From positions 1-64,000 of the forward strand of contig SCOE01000004.1 in the NCBI GenBank assembly GCA_005503065.1: DNA of 64,000 bases, written 5' to 3'. This document shows, piece after piece, positions 9,801 through 18,786 of the stretch (position 1 is the first letter of the stretch; every line of letters starts with the position of its first letter). The notes beneath the pieces are model-generated. The model did no database searches. It saw only the letters and a program-made list of their open reading frames with translations, and was not told the DNA's origin. The position numbers and the translations under genes were made by a program. Source of the stretch: Comamonadaceae bacterium ALPHA2B (GTDB lineage Bacteria > Pseudomonadota > Gammaproteobacteria > Burkholderiales > Burkholderiaceae_C).

Positions 9801-12062
9801 TCAGGCGAGCTGGGCTTCGGCGACGGGGAGGGTCTGCTGCGACAGTTGCAGCGAGGCGAGGGCGGCCTGCAGGTCGGCCTCGAACACCTCGGCACCGGCG
9901 CCGATGAGGTTGAGCGGTATGCCCATGGCCCAGCCGGCGGCCACGGCGGCGAGCAGGCTGTCGAGGCTGACGCCCGCGTGCGTGGCCCGCCACACCGTGA
10001 GCCGGCCCAGCCCGGGCAGGAAGGACTCGCTGGTGCCGTTGGCCAGCACCACGCGGTCCTGCCGCACGAGCACGGCCTTGCCGCCGGCGTTCTGGTGCGC
10101 GGCCAGCGGCGCGGCGGCCTGCGGATCGGCGGCGTAGAGGATCACCTCGCCGTCGCACAGCGGCGCCATGCCGGCCACGCGCGGGTCGGCGGCATTGAGC
10201 ACCGCCGTGCCGTGCGGCAGCACGACGTCGACCTGCGTGCGCAGTACGCGGACCATCTGGTCGCTCTCGGTGATGTCGTACGCGGCCAGCTGCTCGGCGC
10301 CGCCGAGGTCGGTCACGATGCCGATGTCGCAGCGGTCGTAGGGCAGCCCGTCGGCCAGGATGGTCTCGGCGCCGTTCTCGATCACCACCGCCTCGACCTG
10401 GCGGTTCACCAGCAGGCGGTGGCCGGCTCCCCAGTTCGCGCTGTCGCGCGCGTCGACGCGCCGGCGCTCCAGGAACAGGCCGTCGCGGCAGGCCAGGCCG
10501 ACATGCCGGCCCGACAGGCCCACCAGCCAGGCCACCAGGCGCGCGAGCACGGCCGTGTCCTGCGTGCCGGCCACACCCACCACCGGAATGCGGCCCGGCA
10601 GGTCGGTGCCGGATTCGGTTTCGGGGAACAGGTGGTCGCAGATCGCGCGGCCCACGGGGCGCGGCGAGCCCACGGCGGGCTTCAGGTGCATCAGCAGGCC
10701 GGGGCCGGCGTTCACCTCGACGATGGCACCGCCCTGCGCCTGCAGGGGCTTGCCGATGTCCTCGCACACCAGGTCGATGCCCGCGATGTCCAGCCCCACG
10801 ACGCGGGCCGCGAGCGTGGCCGCATAGGCGACTTCGGGGTGCACCTGGTCGGTGCAGTCCACGCCCAGGTTGCCGTTGCGCTGGATGATCACCACGCGCC
10901 CGGCCGCCGGCACCGAGTCGCCCGCAAGCTTCTGGCGCTTCAGCTCGAGCTGCAGCTTGGCGTCGGTGGCCAGCACGATCAGGTCCAGCGGGTATTCCTC
11001 CTCCGCGCCGCGGCGCGGGTCGGAATTGAGCTGGCTGTCGATGAGTTGCGCGACCGTCTGGCGGCCGTCGCCCGTGACGGTGATGACCTCGCCGCGCGCG
11101 GCCGCCACCACTTCGCCGCCCACCACCAGCAGGCGGTGCTCGGCCCCGCGCACGAAGCGTTCGACCATCACGTCGCTGCCCTCGGGCTCGGCGACGGCGA
11201 AGGCGGCCAGCACCTCTTCGCGGCTGGTCAGGTCGAGCGAGACGCCGCGGCCGTGGTTGGCGTCCGACGGCTTCACGGCCACCGGCAGGCCGATGTCCTC
11301 GGCCGCTTCCCAGGCCTCTTCGGCACTGGCGACCACCTGGCCTTCGGGCACCGGCACGCCGCAGCTCGCGAGCAGCGACTTGGTCAGCTCCTTGTCGCTG
11401 GCGATCGATTCGCCGATGGCGCTGGTGTAGTCGCTCTCGGCGGTCCAGATGCGTTGCTGCTTCGCGCCGTAGCCGAGCTGGACCAGGTTGCCGCTGTTCA
11501 GCCGCATGAAGGGGATGCCGCGGTCGCCGGCCGCGCCGACGATGGCGGCGGTGCTCGGGCCGAGGTAGCAGTCCTCCACCTTGGCCTTCACGGCGTCGAC
11601 GGCACGCTGCACGTCGGTGGCGTCGAAGGTCTCGTTGTTGATGGCGGCCATCAGCAGGCGGTGGCCCTCGGCCAGTGCCGAGCGGGCGACTTCCTCGTCG
11701 CGCGCACGGAACACCATGCGGTAGACGCCGTGCTTCGACGTGCTGCGGGTCTGGCCGAAGCCGGTGGGCATGCCGGCGAGGTTGAGCAGCTCGATGACCA
11801 CGTGCTCCAGCACATGGCCGGCCCAGGTGCCCTCCTGCAGCCGCTGGATGAAGCCGCCCCGTTCGCCGACGCCGCAGTGGTGCTCGATCAGGGCGGGCAG
11901 CAGGTTGGTCAGCCGTTCGGGAAAACCCGGGACCCGGTTCGACGGGTAGTCCTCGAGCTGGCCGAGGTCGAGCCAGACCTCGAGCACCGGCCGGTAGGTC
12001 CAGATGTTCGGCCCGCGCAGGTAGCGGATGCGAAGCAGGCGGATGTCGTCGAAACGGGTCAT
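9801..12062 (-). CDS. cphA': Cyanophycin synthetase-like paralogue CphA' with degenerate ligase domain
   Basis: 753-aa paralogue of the adjacent cphA. The N-terminal domain and ATP-grasp domain are well kept (KPSDANHGRGVSL, EVNAGPGLLMH). The Mur-ligase-like domain has lost its P-loop: the position of GTNGKTTT in CphA reads GTQDTAVL near residue 496. The extreme C-terminal lobe is also missing, which explains the shorter length. It should therefore keep one ATP-dependent ligase activity at most. Cyanobacterial CphA2 also has a single working site and polymerises beta-Asp-Arg dipeptides; whether this protein does so, or acts as partner of CphA, cannot be told from sequence. It is the promoter-proximal gene of the pair and divergent from the ABC transporter. 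Confidence 0.9.
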   Translation of the reverse strand: MTRFDDIRLLRIRYLRGPNIWTYRPVLEVWLDLGQLEDYPSNRVPGFPERLTNLLPALIEHHCGVGERGGFIQRLQEGTWAGHVLEHVVIELLNLAGMPTGFGQTRSTSKHGVYRMVFRARDEEVARSALAEGHRLLMAAINNETFDATDVQRAVDAVKAKVEDCYLGPSTAAIVGAAGDRGIPFMRLNSGNLVQLGYGAKQQRIWTAESDYTSAIGESIASDKELTKSLLASCGVPVPEGQVVASAEEAWEAAEDIGLPVAVKPSDANHGRGVSLDLTSREEVLAAFAVAEPEGSDVMVERFVRGAEHRLLVVGGEVVAAARGEVITVTGDGRQTVAQLIDSQLNSDPRRGAEEEYPLDLIVLATDAKLQLELKRQKLAGDSVPAAGRVVIIQRNGNLGVDCTDQVHPEVAYAATLAARVVGLDIAGIDLVCEDIGKPLQAQGGAIVEVNAGPGLLMHLKPAVGSPRPVGRAICDHLFPETESGTDLPGRIPVVGVAGTQDTAVLARLVAWLVGLSGRHVGLACRDGLFLERRRVDARDSANWGAGHRLLVNRQVEAVVIENGAETILADGLPYDRCDIGIVTDLGGAEQLAAYDITESDQMVRVLRTQVDVVLPHGTAVLNAADPRVAGMAPLCDGEVILYAADPQAAAPLAAHQNAGGKAVLVRQDRVVLANGTSESFLPGLGRLTVWRATHAGVSLDSLLAAVAAGWAMGIPLNLIGAGAEVFEADLQAALASLQLSQQTLPVAEAQLA

Positions 12063-12222
12063 GGAAACGTTCGTAGAGCGATCTGTGCGGGTGGAGGAGT
12101 CGCCGGTTGCGCTGCGTTCAACGGCCTGCAGAGGAAGAGAAGCGCCCATGGTGTTCGGTGAGAATCGGCGCCCGACCGGCGCGCGGGAACGGCCTCCAGG
12201 AGGCCCGGTACAACGAAACACA

Positions 12223-14469
12223 ATGCAACATCACGATCCAGTCGGCACCCCAGGGGGCGAATCGGGTTCGGCACCCGCTGCCCAGGAGGCCCGTCTGCCG
12301 GCTTCGGAGAACGTTCTCGCTACCCTGACGGTTGACCTCGACGACCAGTTGCGCTTTGCCGACGGCCAAGTCGTGCTGACCGACCGCTGCCTCAGGTTCA
12401 CCACCCCAGGCGGTGCAAGGCGGGAGTGGACGCTCACAAGCTCCGGACTTTCCCTGCATCTGGCCGACCACGCCGGCGTCGGAACGCTCGACCTGCACGG
12501 GCCCGAGGGCCGCCTGGCGCGCTGGCGTTACACCCTGGCCGGGCAGGCCGCGGCGCTGCGGCTCGTGAAGCTCTTCGACCAGCAGCGTGCCGGCACCGCG
12601 CAGGCGGCCGGCGAGGGTGCCGACGGCGAGGACGTGGCCGATACCGAACTGAAGACGCCGCCCTCGACCTGGGTGCTGCTGCGCCTGGGCCGCTTCGCCC
12701 GGCCCTACCGTGCGCAGCTCATCGCGGGCTTCGTGCTCACGCTGCTGTCGACCGCGGCCACGCTTGTCCCGCCCTACCTGACCATCCCGCTGATGGACGA
12801 CATCCTCATCCCGTTCCAGAACGGGAAGGCCATCGATCCGATGCTGGTCGTGATGTACCTCGGCGGCCTGCTGGCCGCGGCGCTGCTGGGCTGGGGTCTG
12901 GGCTGGGCGCGCACCTACCTGCTGGCGCTGGTGTCCGAGCGCATGGGCGCCGACCTGCGCACCACCACCTACGAGCACCTGCTCACGCTGCCGCTCGATT
13001 ACTTCGGCGGCAAGCGCACCGGCGACCTGATGGCGCGCATCGGCTCGGAGACCGACCGCATCAACGTCTTCCTCTCGCTGCACGCGCTGGACTTCCTCAC
13101 CGACGTGATCATGATCGCCATGACGGCGGTGATCCTGGTGTCGATCAACCCGCTGCTGGCGGTGGTCACGCTGGTGCCGCTGCCTTTCATCGCCTGGATG
13201 ATCCATGTCGTGCGCGACAAGCTGCGCACAGGCTTCGAGAAGATCGACCGCGTGTGGAGCGAGGTCACCAACGTGCTGGCCGACACCATCCCCGGCATCC
13301 GCGTGGTCAAGGCCTTCGCCCAGGAAAAGCGCGAGGCCGACCGCTTCCGCGAGGCCAACAAGTACAACCTGCAGGTCAACGACCGCCTCAACCGCACCTG
13401 GTCGCTGTTCACGCCCAGCGTGTCGCTGCTCACCGAGATCGGCCTGCTGGTGGTGTGGGGCTTCGGCATCTGGCAGGTGGCGCGCGGGCGCATCACCGTG
13501 GGCGTGCTCACGGCCTTCATCGCCTACATCGGCCGCTTCTACACGCGGCTGGATTCGATGAGCCGCATCGTCTCGGTCACGCAGAAGGCGGCGGCCGGCG
13601 CCAAACGCATCTTCGACATCCTCGACCATGTGAGCAACGTGCCCGAGCCGGCCAACCCGGTGCGCGTGGACAGGGTCGAGGGCCGCATCGAGATGCGTGA
13701 CGTGGGTTTCCGCTACGGCTCGCGCGCGGTGATCCGCGACCTCGACCTCGTCATCCGCCCCGGCGAGATGATCGGCCTGGTGGGCCATTCCGGCTCGGGC
13801 AAGAGCACGCTGGTCAACCTGATCTGCCGCTTCTACGACGTGACCGACGGCGCCATCCTGGTCGACGGCACCGACATCCGCCGCTTCGCGGTGGCCGACT
13901 ACCGGCGCCACGTGGGGCTGGTATTGCAGGAGCCTTTTCTATTCTTCGGCACCATCGCGCAGAACATCGCCTACGGCAAGCCCGACGCCACGCGCGAGGA
14001 GATCGTCGCCGCCGCCCGCGCGGCGCACGCGCACGACTTCATCCTGCGCCTGCCGCACGGCTACGACTCGCTGGTGGGCGAGCGCGGCCAGGGCCTGTCG
14101 GGCGGCGAGCGCCAGCGCATCAGCATCGCGCGCGCGCTGCTGATCGACCCGCGCATCCTGATCCTCGACGAGGCCACCTCGGCCGTGGACACCGAGACCG
14201 AAAAGGAAATCCAGAAGGCCCTGGACAACCTCGTGCAGGGCCGCACCACCATCGCCATCGCACACCGCCTGTCGACCCTTCGCAAGGCCGACCGCCTGGT
14301 GGTCATGGACCGTGGCCAGGTGGTCGAGGTCGGGCCGCACGACGAGTTGATGGCCCGGCAGGGCGCCTACTGGCGGCTCTACCAGGCGCAGGCGCGCCAG
14401 GTCGACGAGGAAGAAACCCTGCGCGAGACCGCGCCCACGCATGCGGCCCACCCCGCGGGAGACGCCTGA
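12223..14469 (+). CDS. Cyanophycin-associated ABC transporter (fused permease-ATPase)
   Basis: 748-aa half-transporter of the MsbA type. About 145 N-terminal residues form a soluble region rich in beta-type sequence. They are followed by a six-helix membrane domain (FARPYRAQLIAGFVLTLLS onward) and an ATPase domain with Walker A GHSGSGKS (~residue 522), signature [10 protein letters not shown] (~625) and Walker B ILILDEATSA. The extra N-terminal domain is unlike lipid A flippase MsbA. Genes of this kind beside cphA are known as cyanophycin-associated ABC transporters; the substrate is unknown. The start at 12223 has only a distant GGAGG, and in-frame upstream starts exist. It overlaps the next gene by one base (TGATG), so the two are translationally coupled. 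Confidence 0.88.
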   Translation: MQHHDPVGTPGGESGSAPAAQEARLPASENVLATLTVDLDDQLRFADGQVVLTDRCLRFTTPGGARREWTLTSSGLSLHLADHAGVGTLDLHGPEGRLARWRYTLAGQAAALRLVKLFDQQRAGTAQAAGEGADGEDVADTELKTPPSTWVLLRLGRFARPYRAQLIAGFVLTLLSTAATLVPPYLTIPLMDDILIPFQNGKAIDPMLVVMYLGGLLAAALLGWGLGWARTYLLALVSERMGADLRTTTYEHLLTLPLDYFGGKRTGDLMARIGSETDRINVFLSLHALDFLTDVIMIAMTAVILVSINPLLAVVTLVPLPFIAWMIHVVRDKLRTGFEKIDRVWSEVTNVLADTIPGIRVVKAFAQEKREADRFREANKYNLQVNDRLNRTWSLFTPSVSLLTEIGLLVVWGFGIWQVARGRITVGVLTAFIAYIGRFYTRLDSMSRIVSVTQKAAAGAKRIFDILDHVSNVPEPANPVRVDRVEGRIEMRDVGFRYGSRAVIRDLDLVIRPGEMIGLVGHSGSGKSTLVNLICRFYDVTDGAILVDGTDIRRFAVADYRRHVGLVLQEPFLFFGTIAQNIAYGKPDATREEIVAAARAAHAHDFILRLPHGYDSLVGERGQGLSGGERQRISIARALLIDPRILILDEATSAVDTETEKEIQKALDNLVQGRTTIAIAHRLSTLRKADRLVVMDRGQVVEVGPHDELMARQGAYWRLYQAQARQVDEEETLRETAPTHAAHPAGDA

Positions 14470-14927
14470 TGGCCTGGCAACTCGAACGCGACGCCCACGG
14501 CCGCCTGCTGTGGACCGCCGCCGACGGCACCCGCGAGCCGGTGACGCCGGTGCGCGCTTTCCCGCTCACCGACCCCGAGCGCGGCATCTCGCTGGTGGGC
14601 CCCGACGGCCGCGAGCGGGCGTGGATCGACGACCTGGCCGAACTGCCCACGCATGCGCGCACCCTGTTGGCCGAGGAGCTCGCGCCGCGCGACTTCGCGC
14701 CGGTGCTGCTCCAGTTGCACAAGGTCTCGAGCTTCGGCGTTCCCAGTACCTGGGACGTGCGCACTGACCGCGGCGACACGCGCTTCGTGCTCAAGGCCGA
14801 GGAGGACATCCGCCGGCTGGAGGGTGGCGCACTGCTGATTGCCAGTGCCCACGGCGTGCAGTTCCGCGTGCCCGATCCCAAGTCGCTGGATCGCCCCTCG
14901 CGCAAGCTGCTCGAGCGCTTCCTCTGA
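14469..14927 (+). CDS. DUF1854 family protein, cyanophycin-associated
   Basis: 152-aa soluble protein matching DUF1854 (LVGPDGRERAWIDDLAELP, then VSSFGVPSTWDV near residue 90). There is no signal peptide or membrane segment. Its start codon overlaps the stop of the ABC transporter gene, so the two products are made together and probably act together. The linkage of this gene pair to cphA genes is a known context for the family, but no biochemical role is established to my knowledge. It may regulate or couple to the transporter. Confidence 0.85.
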   Translation: MAWQLERDAHGRLLWTAADGTREPVTPVRAFPLTDPERGISLVGPDGRERAWIDDLAELPTHARTLLAEELAPRDFAPVLLQLHKVSSFGVPSTWDVRTDRGDTRFVLKAEEDIRRLEGGALLIASAHGVQFRVPDPKSLDRPSRKLLERFL

Positions 14928-14964
14928 AGGCCTGGCGCGCCGCGAGGACTTGTTCGGCGTTGCC

Positions 14965-15375
14965 CTAACGTTTCAGCCAGGCCAGCAGCGCGGCGGCCCC
15001 GGCCGCCGAGGCCACGCCGCTGACCAGCGTGCCCCACGCCATGTCGAGCAGCGACAGGCCCACCGGCCAGCCGCGCACCACGGCCATGTTGGTCAGGTCG
15101 TAGGTGCCGTAGCAGAACAGGCCGAAGAGCGCGCCGGTGAGTGCCGCGCGCAGCACGCTGCCGGCGTCCGCGCCCGGCAGCACCGCGAAGACCACCAGCC
15201 CCACCGGGTACAGGAGGTAGAACGCCGCGGCCGCCGGCAGTCGCGGCTGCGGCGCCATCAGCGCCCCCATGCCCTGCTGGTAGATGCCCCGGGCGATCAC
15301 GCCGAGCCAGAGCAGGTCGATGACGAGCATCACGACGAAGGTGGCGGCCCAGGCGATGAGGTGTTTGCTGCTCAT
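14965..15375 (-). CDS. DUF2177 family membrane protein
   Basis: 136-aa integral membrane protein with four predicted helices: [35 protein letters not shown], a Gly/Ala-rich segment around [18 protein letters not shown], and a C-terminal Ala-rich helix. IDLLWLG and [10 protein letters not shown] are typical of the DUF2177 family, whose role is unknown. It converges on DUF1854 and is divergent from queC. It appears to be a single-gene unit. Confidence 0.85.
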   Translation of the reverse strand: MSSKHLIAWAATFVVMLVIDLLWLGVIARGIYQQGMGALMAPQPRLPAAAAFYLLYPVGLVVFAVLPGADAGSVLRAALTGALFGLFCYGTYDLTNMAVVRGWPVGLSLLDMAWGTLVSGVASAAGAAALLAWLKR

Positions 15376-15486
15376 GGTGGCAAAGGAAGGGAGCTGTGCA
15401 ACGATGCTATCGGCGACCCTCCGGCCCGGGACGAAAATCGCGGGCTTGTCCGACAGCCTGCACGCATCGGCGCAGCGCGAACGATT

Positions 15487-15550
15487 GCTATCGAAAAGAT
15501 AGCTTCTCGCGCAAGCAGGGTGCGCGCTGCAGGCACTTTTTGCTTGAAAT
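15487..15550 (+). repeat. 5-7-5 interspersed repeat, copy B
   Basis: Head GCTAT-cgaaaag-ATAGC (15487-15503), then the GC-rich tail GCGCAAGCAGGGTGCGCGCT and a T-rich end (CACTTTTTGCTTGAAAT). It ends four bases before the queC start codon, so it forms the queC 5' leader and supplies no evident Shine-Dalgarno sequence. Confidence 0.7.
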
Positions 15551-15554
15551 CTCC

Positions 15555-16277
15555 ATGCACACCACCGCGCTCGTCCTCTTCTCCGGCGGCCAGGATTCGA
15601 CCACCTGCCTGGCCCATGCACTCGCGCGCTACGAGCGGGTGGAGACGCTCGGCTTCGACTACGGCCAGCGCCACCGAATCGAGCTGGACGTGCGCCCGCG
15701 CGTGCTCGACGCCGTGCGTGCGCGCTTCCCGGCCTGGGCGCCGCGGCTGGGCGAGGACCATCTGCTCACCCTCGACGTCCTGTCACAGCTCGGCGGCTCG
15801 TCGTTGACCGAGGACATCGCCTTCGCCATGCAGGCCGACGGCCTGCCCAACACCTTCGTGCCCGGGCGCAACCTGCTGTTCCTCACGCTGGCCGGCGCGC
15901 TGGCCTACCGGCGCGGCCTGCAGGTCGTCGTGACCGGGGTGTGCGAGACCGACTACTCCGGCTACCCCGACTGCCGCGACGACACCATGAAGGCGATGCA
16001 GCTGGCGCTCTCGCTGGGCCTGGACCGGCGCCTGCTGATCGAGACGCCGTTGATGTGGATCGACAAGGCCGCCACCTGGCGCCTGGCCGAATCGCTGGGC
16101 GGCCCGGCGCTGGTCGACCTGATCGTCGAGGAGACCCACACCTGCTACGAGGGCGACCGCATCCACCGCCATGCCTGGGGCTGGGGCTGCGGCCGCTGCC
16201 CGGCCTGCGAGCTGCGTGCCGCCGGCTGGGAGCGCTATGCCGAGGCGCCCGGCGCGGGCGCGTCTTCCAGCCTGTAG
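15555..16277 (+). CDS. queC: 7-cyano-7-deazaguanine synthase
   Basis: QueC converts 7-carboxy-7-deazaguanine to preQ0 with ammonia and ATP, a step in making the modified tRNA base queuosine. The PP-loop SGGQDSTTC is at residues 10-18, and the four-Cys zinc site lies near the C-terminus (CYEGD, then CGRCPAC). The middle carries [14 protein letters not shown], also typical. At 240 aa the length is normal. The start at 15555 lies directly after a repeat element, so the leader is unusual. The last 43 bases overlap the 3' end of the convergent ABC transporter gene. No other queuosine genes are in the window. Confidence 0.96.
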   Translation: MHTTALVLFSGGQDSTTCLAHALARYERVETLGFDYGQRHRIELDVRPRVLDAVRARFPAWAPRLGEDHLLTLDVLSQLGGSSLTEDIAFAMQADGLPNTFVPGRNLLFLTLAGALAYRRGLQVVVTGVCETDYSGYPDCRDDTMKAMQLALSLGLDRRLLIETPLMWIDKAATWRLAESLGGPALVDLIVEETHTCYEGDRIHRHAWGWGCGRCPACELRAAGWERYAEAPGAGASSSL

Positions 16278-18040
16278 GCCGGGCCGCTGTCGTCGGTGCC
16301 GTTGGGCTTGAGCGTCCAGCGGCGGCGGTGGTGCTCGCCCAGGGTGGAGCGGTGCGCGATCGACACGATCGCGCCGCGCGCACGCGTGACCTGGTCGACC
16401 AGCCGGCGGTAAATGGTCGCCTCGGCGTCCTCGTCGAGCGCGCTCGTGGCCTCGTCGGCCAGCACCCAGGCCGGCTTCTTGAGCAGCACGCGCGCGATCG
16501 CCAGGCGCTGGCGCTCGCCGCCCGACAGTTTCTGGCTCCAGGCGTCCTCGCGGTCGAGCTGGTCGGCCAACTGGGGCAGCAGCGCCTCGCTCAGCGCCTC
16601 GCGCAGCGCGTCGTCGGTGTAGTGCTCCGCCGCTTCGGGGTAGGCCAGCGCATCGCGCAGCTTGCCGTCCGGGAAGTAGGGTTGTTGCGGGATGAACATC
16701 GTGTCCGCCGGCAGCGCCACCCGCCCGCGTGCGTGCGGCCAGATGCCAGCCAGCGTGCGGAAGAGGCTGGACTTGCCGCTGCCCGAGGGGCCGTGGACCA
16801 GCACCGTGTCGCCGGGTGCGACATGCAGGTCGGCATGGGCGAGCAGCTCGCGGCCGTTGGGCAGCGCGATGCTGAGGTCGTCGGCGTCGACGCCGGACGA
16901 GGCCTTCACGGACTGCAGTGCATCGTTGTCCTTGGACCACGCCGACAGGCTGGCCTCGAAGCCCGAGAGACGGTCCGTGGTCGCCTTCCAGGTGGCCAGC
17001 GTCATGTAGTTGTCGACCAGCCACGACAGCGAGTCCTGCACGCGGCCGAAGGCCGAGTTGATCTGCATGAGCTGCCCCAGCTGGATCGCGCCGCTGAAGT
17101 AGCGCGGCGCGGCCACGATCAGCGGGAAGATGATCGCGGCCTGCGCGAAGAAGCTGCTGAACCAGGTGAGGTTCTTCTGGTTCTTGATCAGGCGCAGGTA
17201 GTTGGCCATGACGTCGGTGAAGCGCAGGTCCAGCTGGCGCCGTTCCACGCGCTCGCCGCCATCGAGCGCGATGGCCTCGCTGTACTCGCGCACCCGCACC
17301 ATGTGATGCCGGAAGTTCGCCTCCAGCATCTGCTGCTGGAAATTGAGGCCCACCTGCGGCTTGCCGATCCAGTGCGCGATCGCGCTGCCGACCACGCAGT
17401 ACAACACCGCCGCCCACACCATGTAGCCCGCGATGTGCCACTGTCCACCGCCCAGGAAGCCGGGCGCCGTGAAGTCCAGCGAGCCGCTCAGCGTCCACAG
17501 GATGCCGACGAAGCTGAACAGCGTGACGGCCGCGTTCAGGATGCCCATCGACAGCGTCACCGAGTAAGTGGTGAACAGGTTCAGGTCTTCCTGGATGCGC
17601 TGGTCGGGGTTGTCCGGCACCTGCTCGCCGTCACGCGTGTAGCGCGCGAGCTCCAGCCGGTAGAAGGCCTTGTGCGCGAGCCATCGGTCGAGGTAGTGCT
17701 CCGTCATCCACACGCGCCAGCGCAGCTGCAGCATCTGCGTGAGGTAGAACTTGTAGACCGCAATCACGATGTAGATCAGCGCCAGCCAGCAGAAGCGCAC
17801 GATCTGCTGCCAGAACACCGCCTGGTCCTTGTTCTGCAGCGCGTCGTAGAACACGCGGTACCACTCGTTGATCTGCACCAGCATGTACACCGCGCCGAGG
17901 TTCAGCAGCACGATCGCCAGCAGCAGGCCGCGGGCCTTCCATTTCTGGTCGGATCGGAAGTACGGCGCAGTGAGGGCGCCGACGCGCTTCAACGTGGTGC
18001 CCAGGGACGGCTTGGGAGGGTGCGTCGTGGCGGTGCTCAT
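16235..18040 (-). CDS. SbmA/YddA-like ABC transporter, ATP-binding and membrane domains fused
   Basis: 601-aa fused transporter. The N-terminal ~330 residues form the membrane domain of the SbmA/BacA/YddA type ([14 protein letters not shown] and YRLE are typical). The C-terminal ATPase has Walker [10 protein letters not shown] near residue 415, signature [12 protein letters not shown] near 503 and Walker [13 protein letters not shown]. In the E. coli YddA-like group the substrate is not firmly known; related proteins move peptides or vitamin B12. The last ~14 residues overlap the 3' end of queC on the opposite strand. It appears to be transcribed alone. Confidence 0.88.
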   Translation of the reverse strand: MSTATTHPPKPSLGTTLKRVGALTAPYFRSDQKWKARGLLLAIVLLNLGAVYMLVQINEWYRVFYDALQNKDQAVFWQQIVRFCWLALIYIVIAVYKFYLTQMLQLRWRVWMTEHYLDRWLAHKAFYRLELARYTRDGEQVPDNPDQRIQEDLNLFTTYSVTLSMGILNAAVTLFSFVGILWTLSGSLDFTAPGFLGGGQWHIAGYMVWAAVLYCVVGSAIAHWIGKPQVGLNFQQQMLEANFRHHMVRVREYSEAIALDGGERVERRQLDLRFTDVMANYLRLIKNQKNLTWFSSFFAQAAIIFPLIVAAPRYFSGAIQLGQLMQINSAFGRVQDSLSWLVDNYMTLATWKATTDRLSGFEASLSAWSKDNDALQSVKASSGVDADDLSIALPNGRELLAHADLHVAPGDTVLVHGPSGSGKSSLFRTLAGIWPHARGRVALPADTMFIPQQPYFPDGKLRDALAYPEAAEHYTDDALREALSEALLPQLADQLDREDAWSQKLSGGERQRLAIARVLLKKPAWVLADEATSALDEDAEATIYRRLVDQVTRARGAIVSIAHRSTLGEHHRRRWTLKPNGTDDSGPAYRLEDAPAPGASA

Positions 18041-18214
18041 CGTGGAATGGGGGAATGCATGGAACGGGCCGGCGCGCGGAATGCGGGCGGCGTGCCCGAT
18101 CCTAGCCGTGCACCGGCGGCCTGCCTTAAGCCGGTCTGAAGCCCGTCGCGAGCCACCGGTGGGGCCTTGGCCGCCGCGTTGTCCATGAGGTGTGCGGGGC
18201 GTAGGATGGGCCGC

Positions 18215-18337
18215 ATGAAGACCCTCACCGCACTCCTGGCCGGCCTGGCCTTCCTGCTCGCCGCCTGCGACGACAAGCCCAAGCCGGGCGGCCCCGTACC
18301 CAAGGCCGAGATGGCCACGCCCGCCAGCCAGGCCTGA
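18215..18337 (+). CDS. Small lipoprotein (40 aa)
   Basis: A 40-codon frame starting MKTLTALLAG with hydrophobic core and lipobox LLAAC, so the mature lipopeptide begins CDDKPKPGG and is only 23 residues long. The composition (Asp/Lys/Pro tail) fits the LptM-like small lipoproteins of Gram-negative bacteria, though the family assignment is not certain. The gene lies four bases before the DUF1810 start and may be co-transcribed with it. Its lipobox and good start make it more convincing than its length suggests. Confidence 0.65.
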   Translation: MKTLTALLAGLAFLLAACDDKPKPGGPVPKAEMATPASQA

Positions 18338-18341
18338 GTCG

Positions 18342-18767
18342 ATGCCTTCGCCCGCGCCCGAGCTGCAGCGCTTCGTCGATGCGCAAGCGCCGGTCTATGA
18401 CCAGGTGCGCGCCGAACTGGCCGCCGGTCGCAAGCGCACGCACTGGATGTGGTTCGTGTTCCCGCAAATCCAGGGCCTGGGCCGCAGCGCGATGGCGCAG
18501 CGCTATGCGATCGCCTCGCGCGAGGAGGCCGAGGTGTACCTGGCGCACCCGCTGCTGGGCGCGCGCCTGCGCGAATGCGCCGCGCTGGTGCTGACGGCGC
18601 GGGGGCCGGACATCGACGACATCCTGGGGCCGCCGGACGACTTGAAGTTCCACTCGTGCATGACGCTCTTCGATGCCGTGGCGCCGACGGGCGAGACGCT
18701 CTTCGCGCAGTGCCTGCAGCGCTTCTTCGGCGGAACGCGCGATGCAGCGACGCTGGCGCTGCTTTAA
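18342..18767 (+). CDS. DUF1810 family protein
   Basis: 141-aa soluble protein with the DUF1810 hallmarks RFVDAQAPVYDQVRAEL, RKRTHWMWFVFPQIQGLG and LKFHSCMTLFDAV. The family was once labelled calpastatin by mistake. Its structure is known to be helical and its function is unknown. The start at 18342 follows the small lipoprotein stop by four bases. Confidence 0.9.
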   Translation: MPSPAPELQRFVDAQAPVYDQVRAELAAGRKRTHWMWFVFPQIQGLGRSAMAQRYAIASREEAEVYLAHPLLGARLRECAALVLTARGPDIDDILGPPDDLKFHSCMTLFDAVAPTGETLFAQCLQRFFGGTRDAATLALL

Positions 18768-18786
18768 CCGCTGCAATACCGGCCGG

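Noticed and set aside
7222..12161. Very long plus-strand frames (971 and 771 residues) across cphA and cphA'
   Set aside because: They are antisense to two well-supported synthetase genes and consist of repetitive HRVD-type composition.
12118..13911. 597-residue open frame antisense to the cyanophycin-associated ABC transporter
   Set aside because: No domain; it disappears where the real gene has less biased codons.
15941..18139. 732-residue plus-strand frame opposite the YddA-like transporter
   Set aside because: Composition is typical of an antisense frame, and the minus-strand gene has all ABC motifs.
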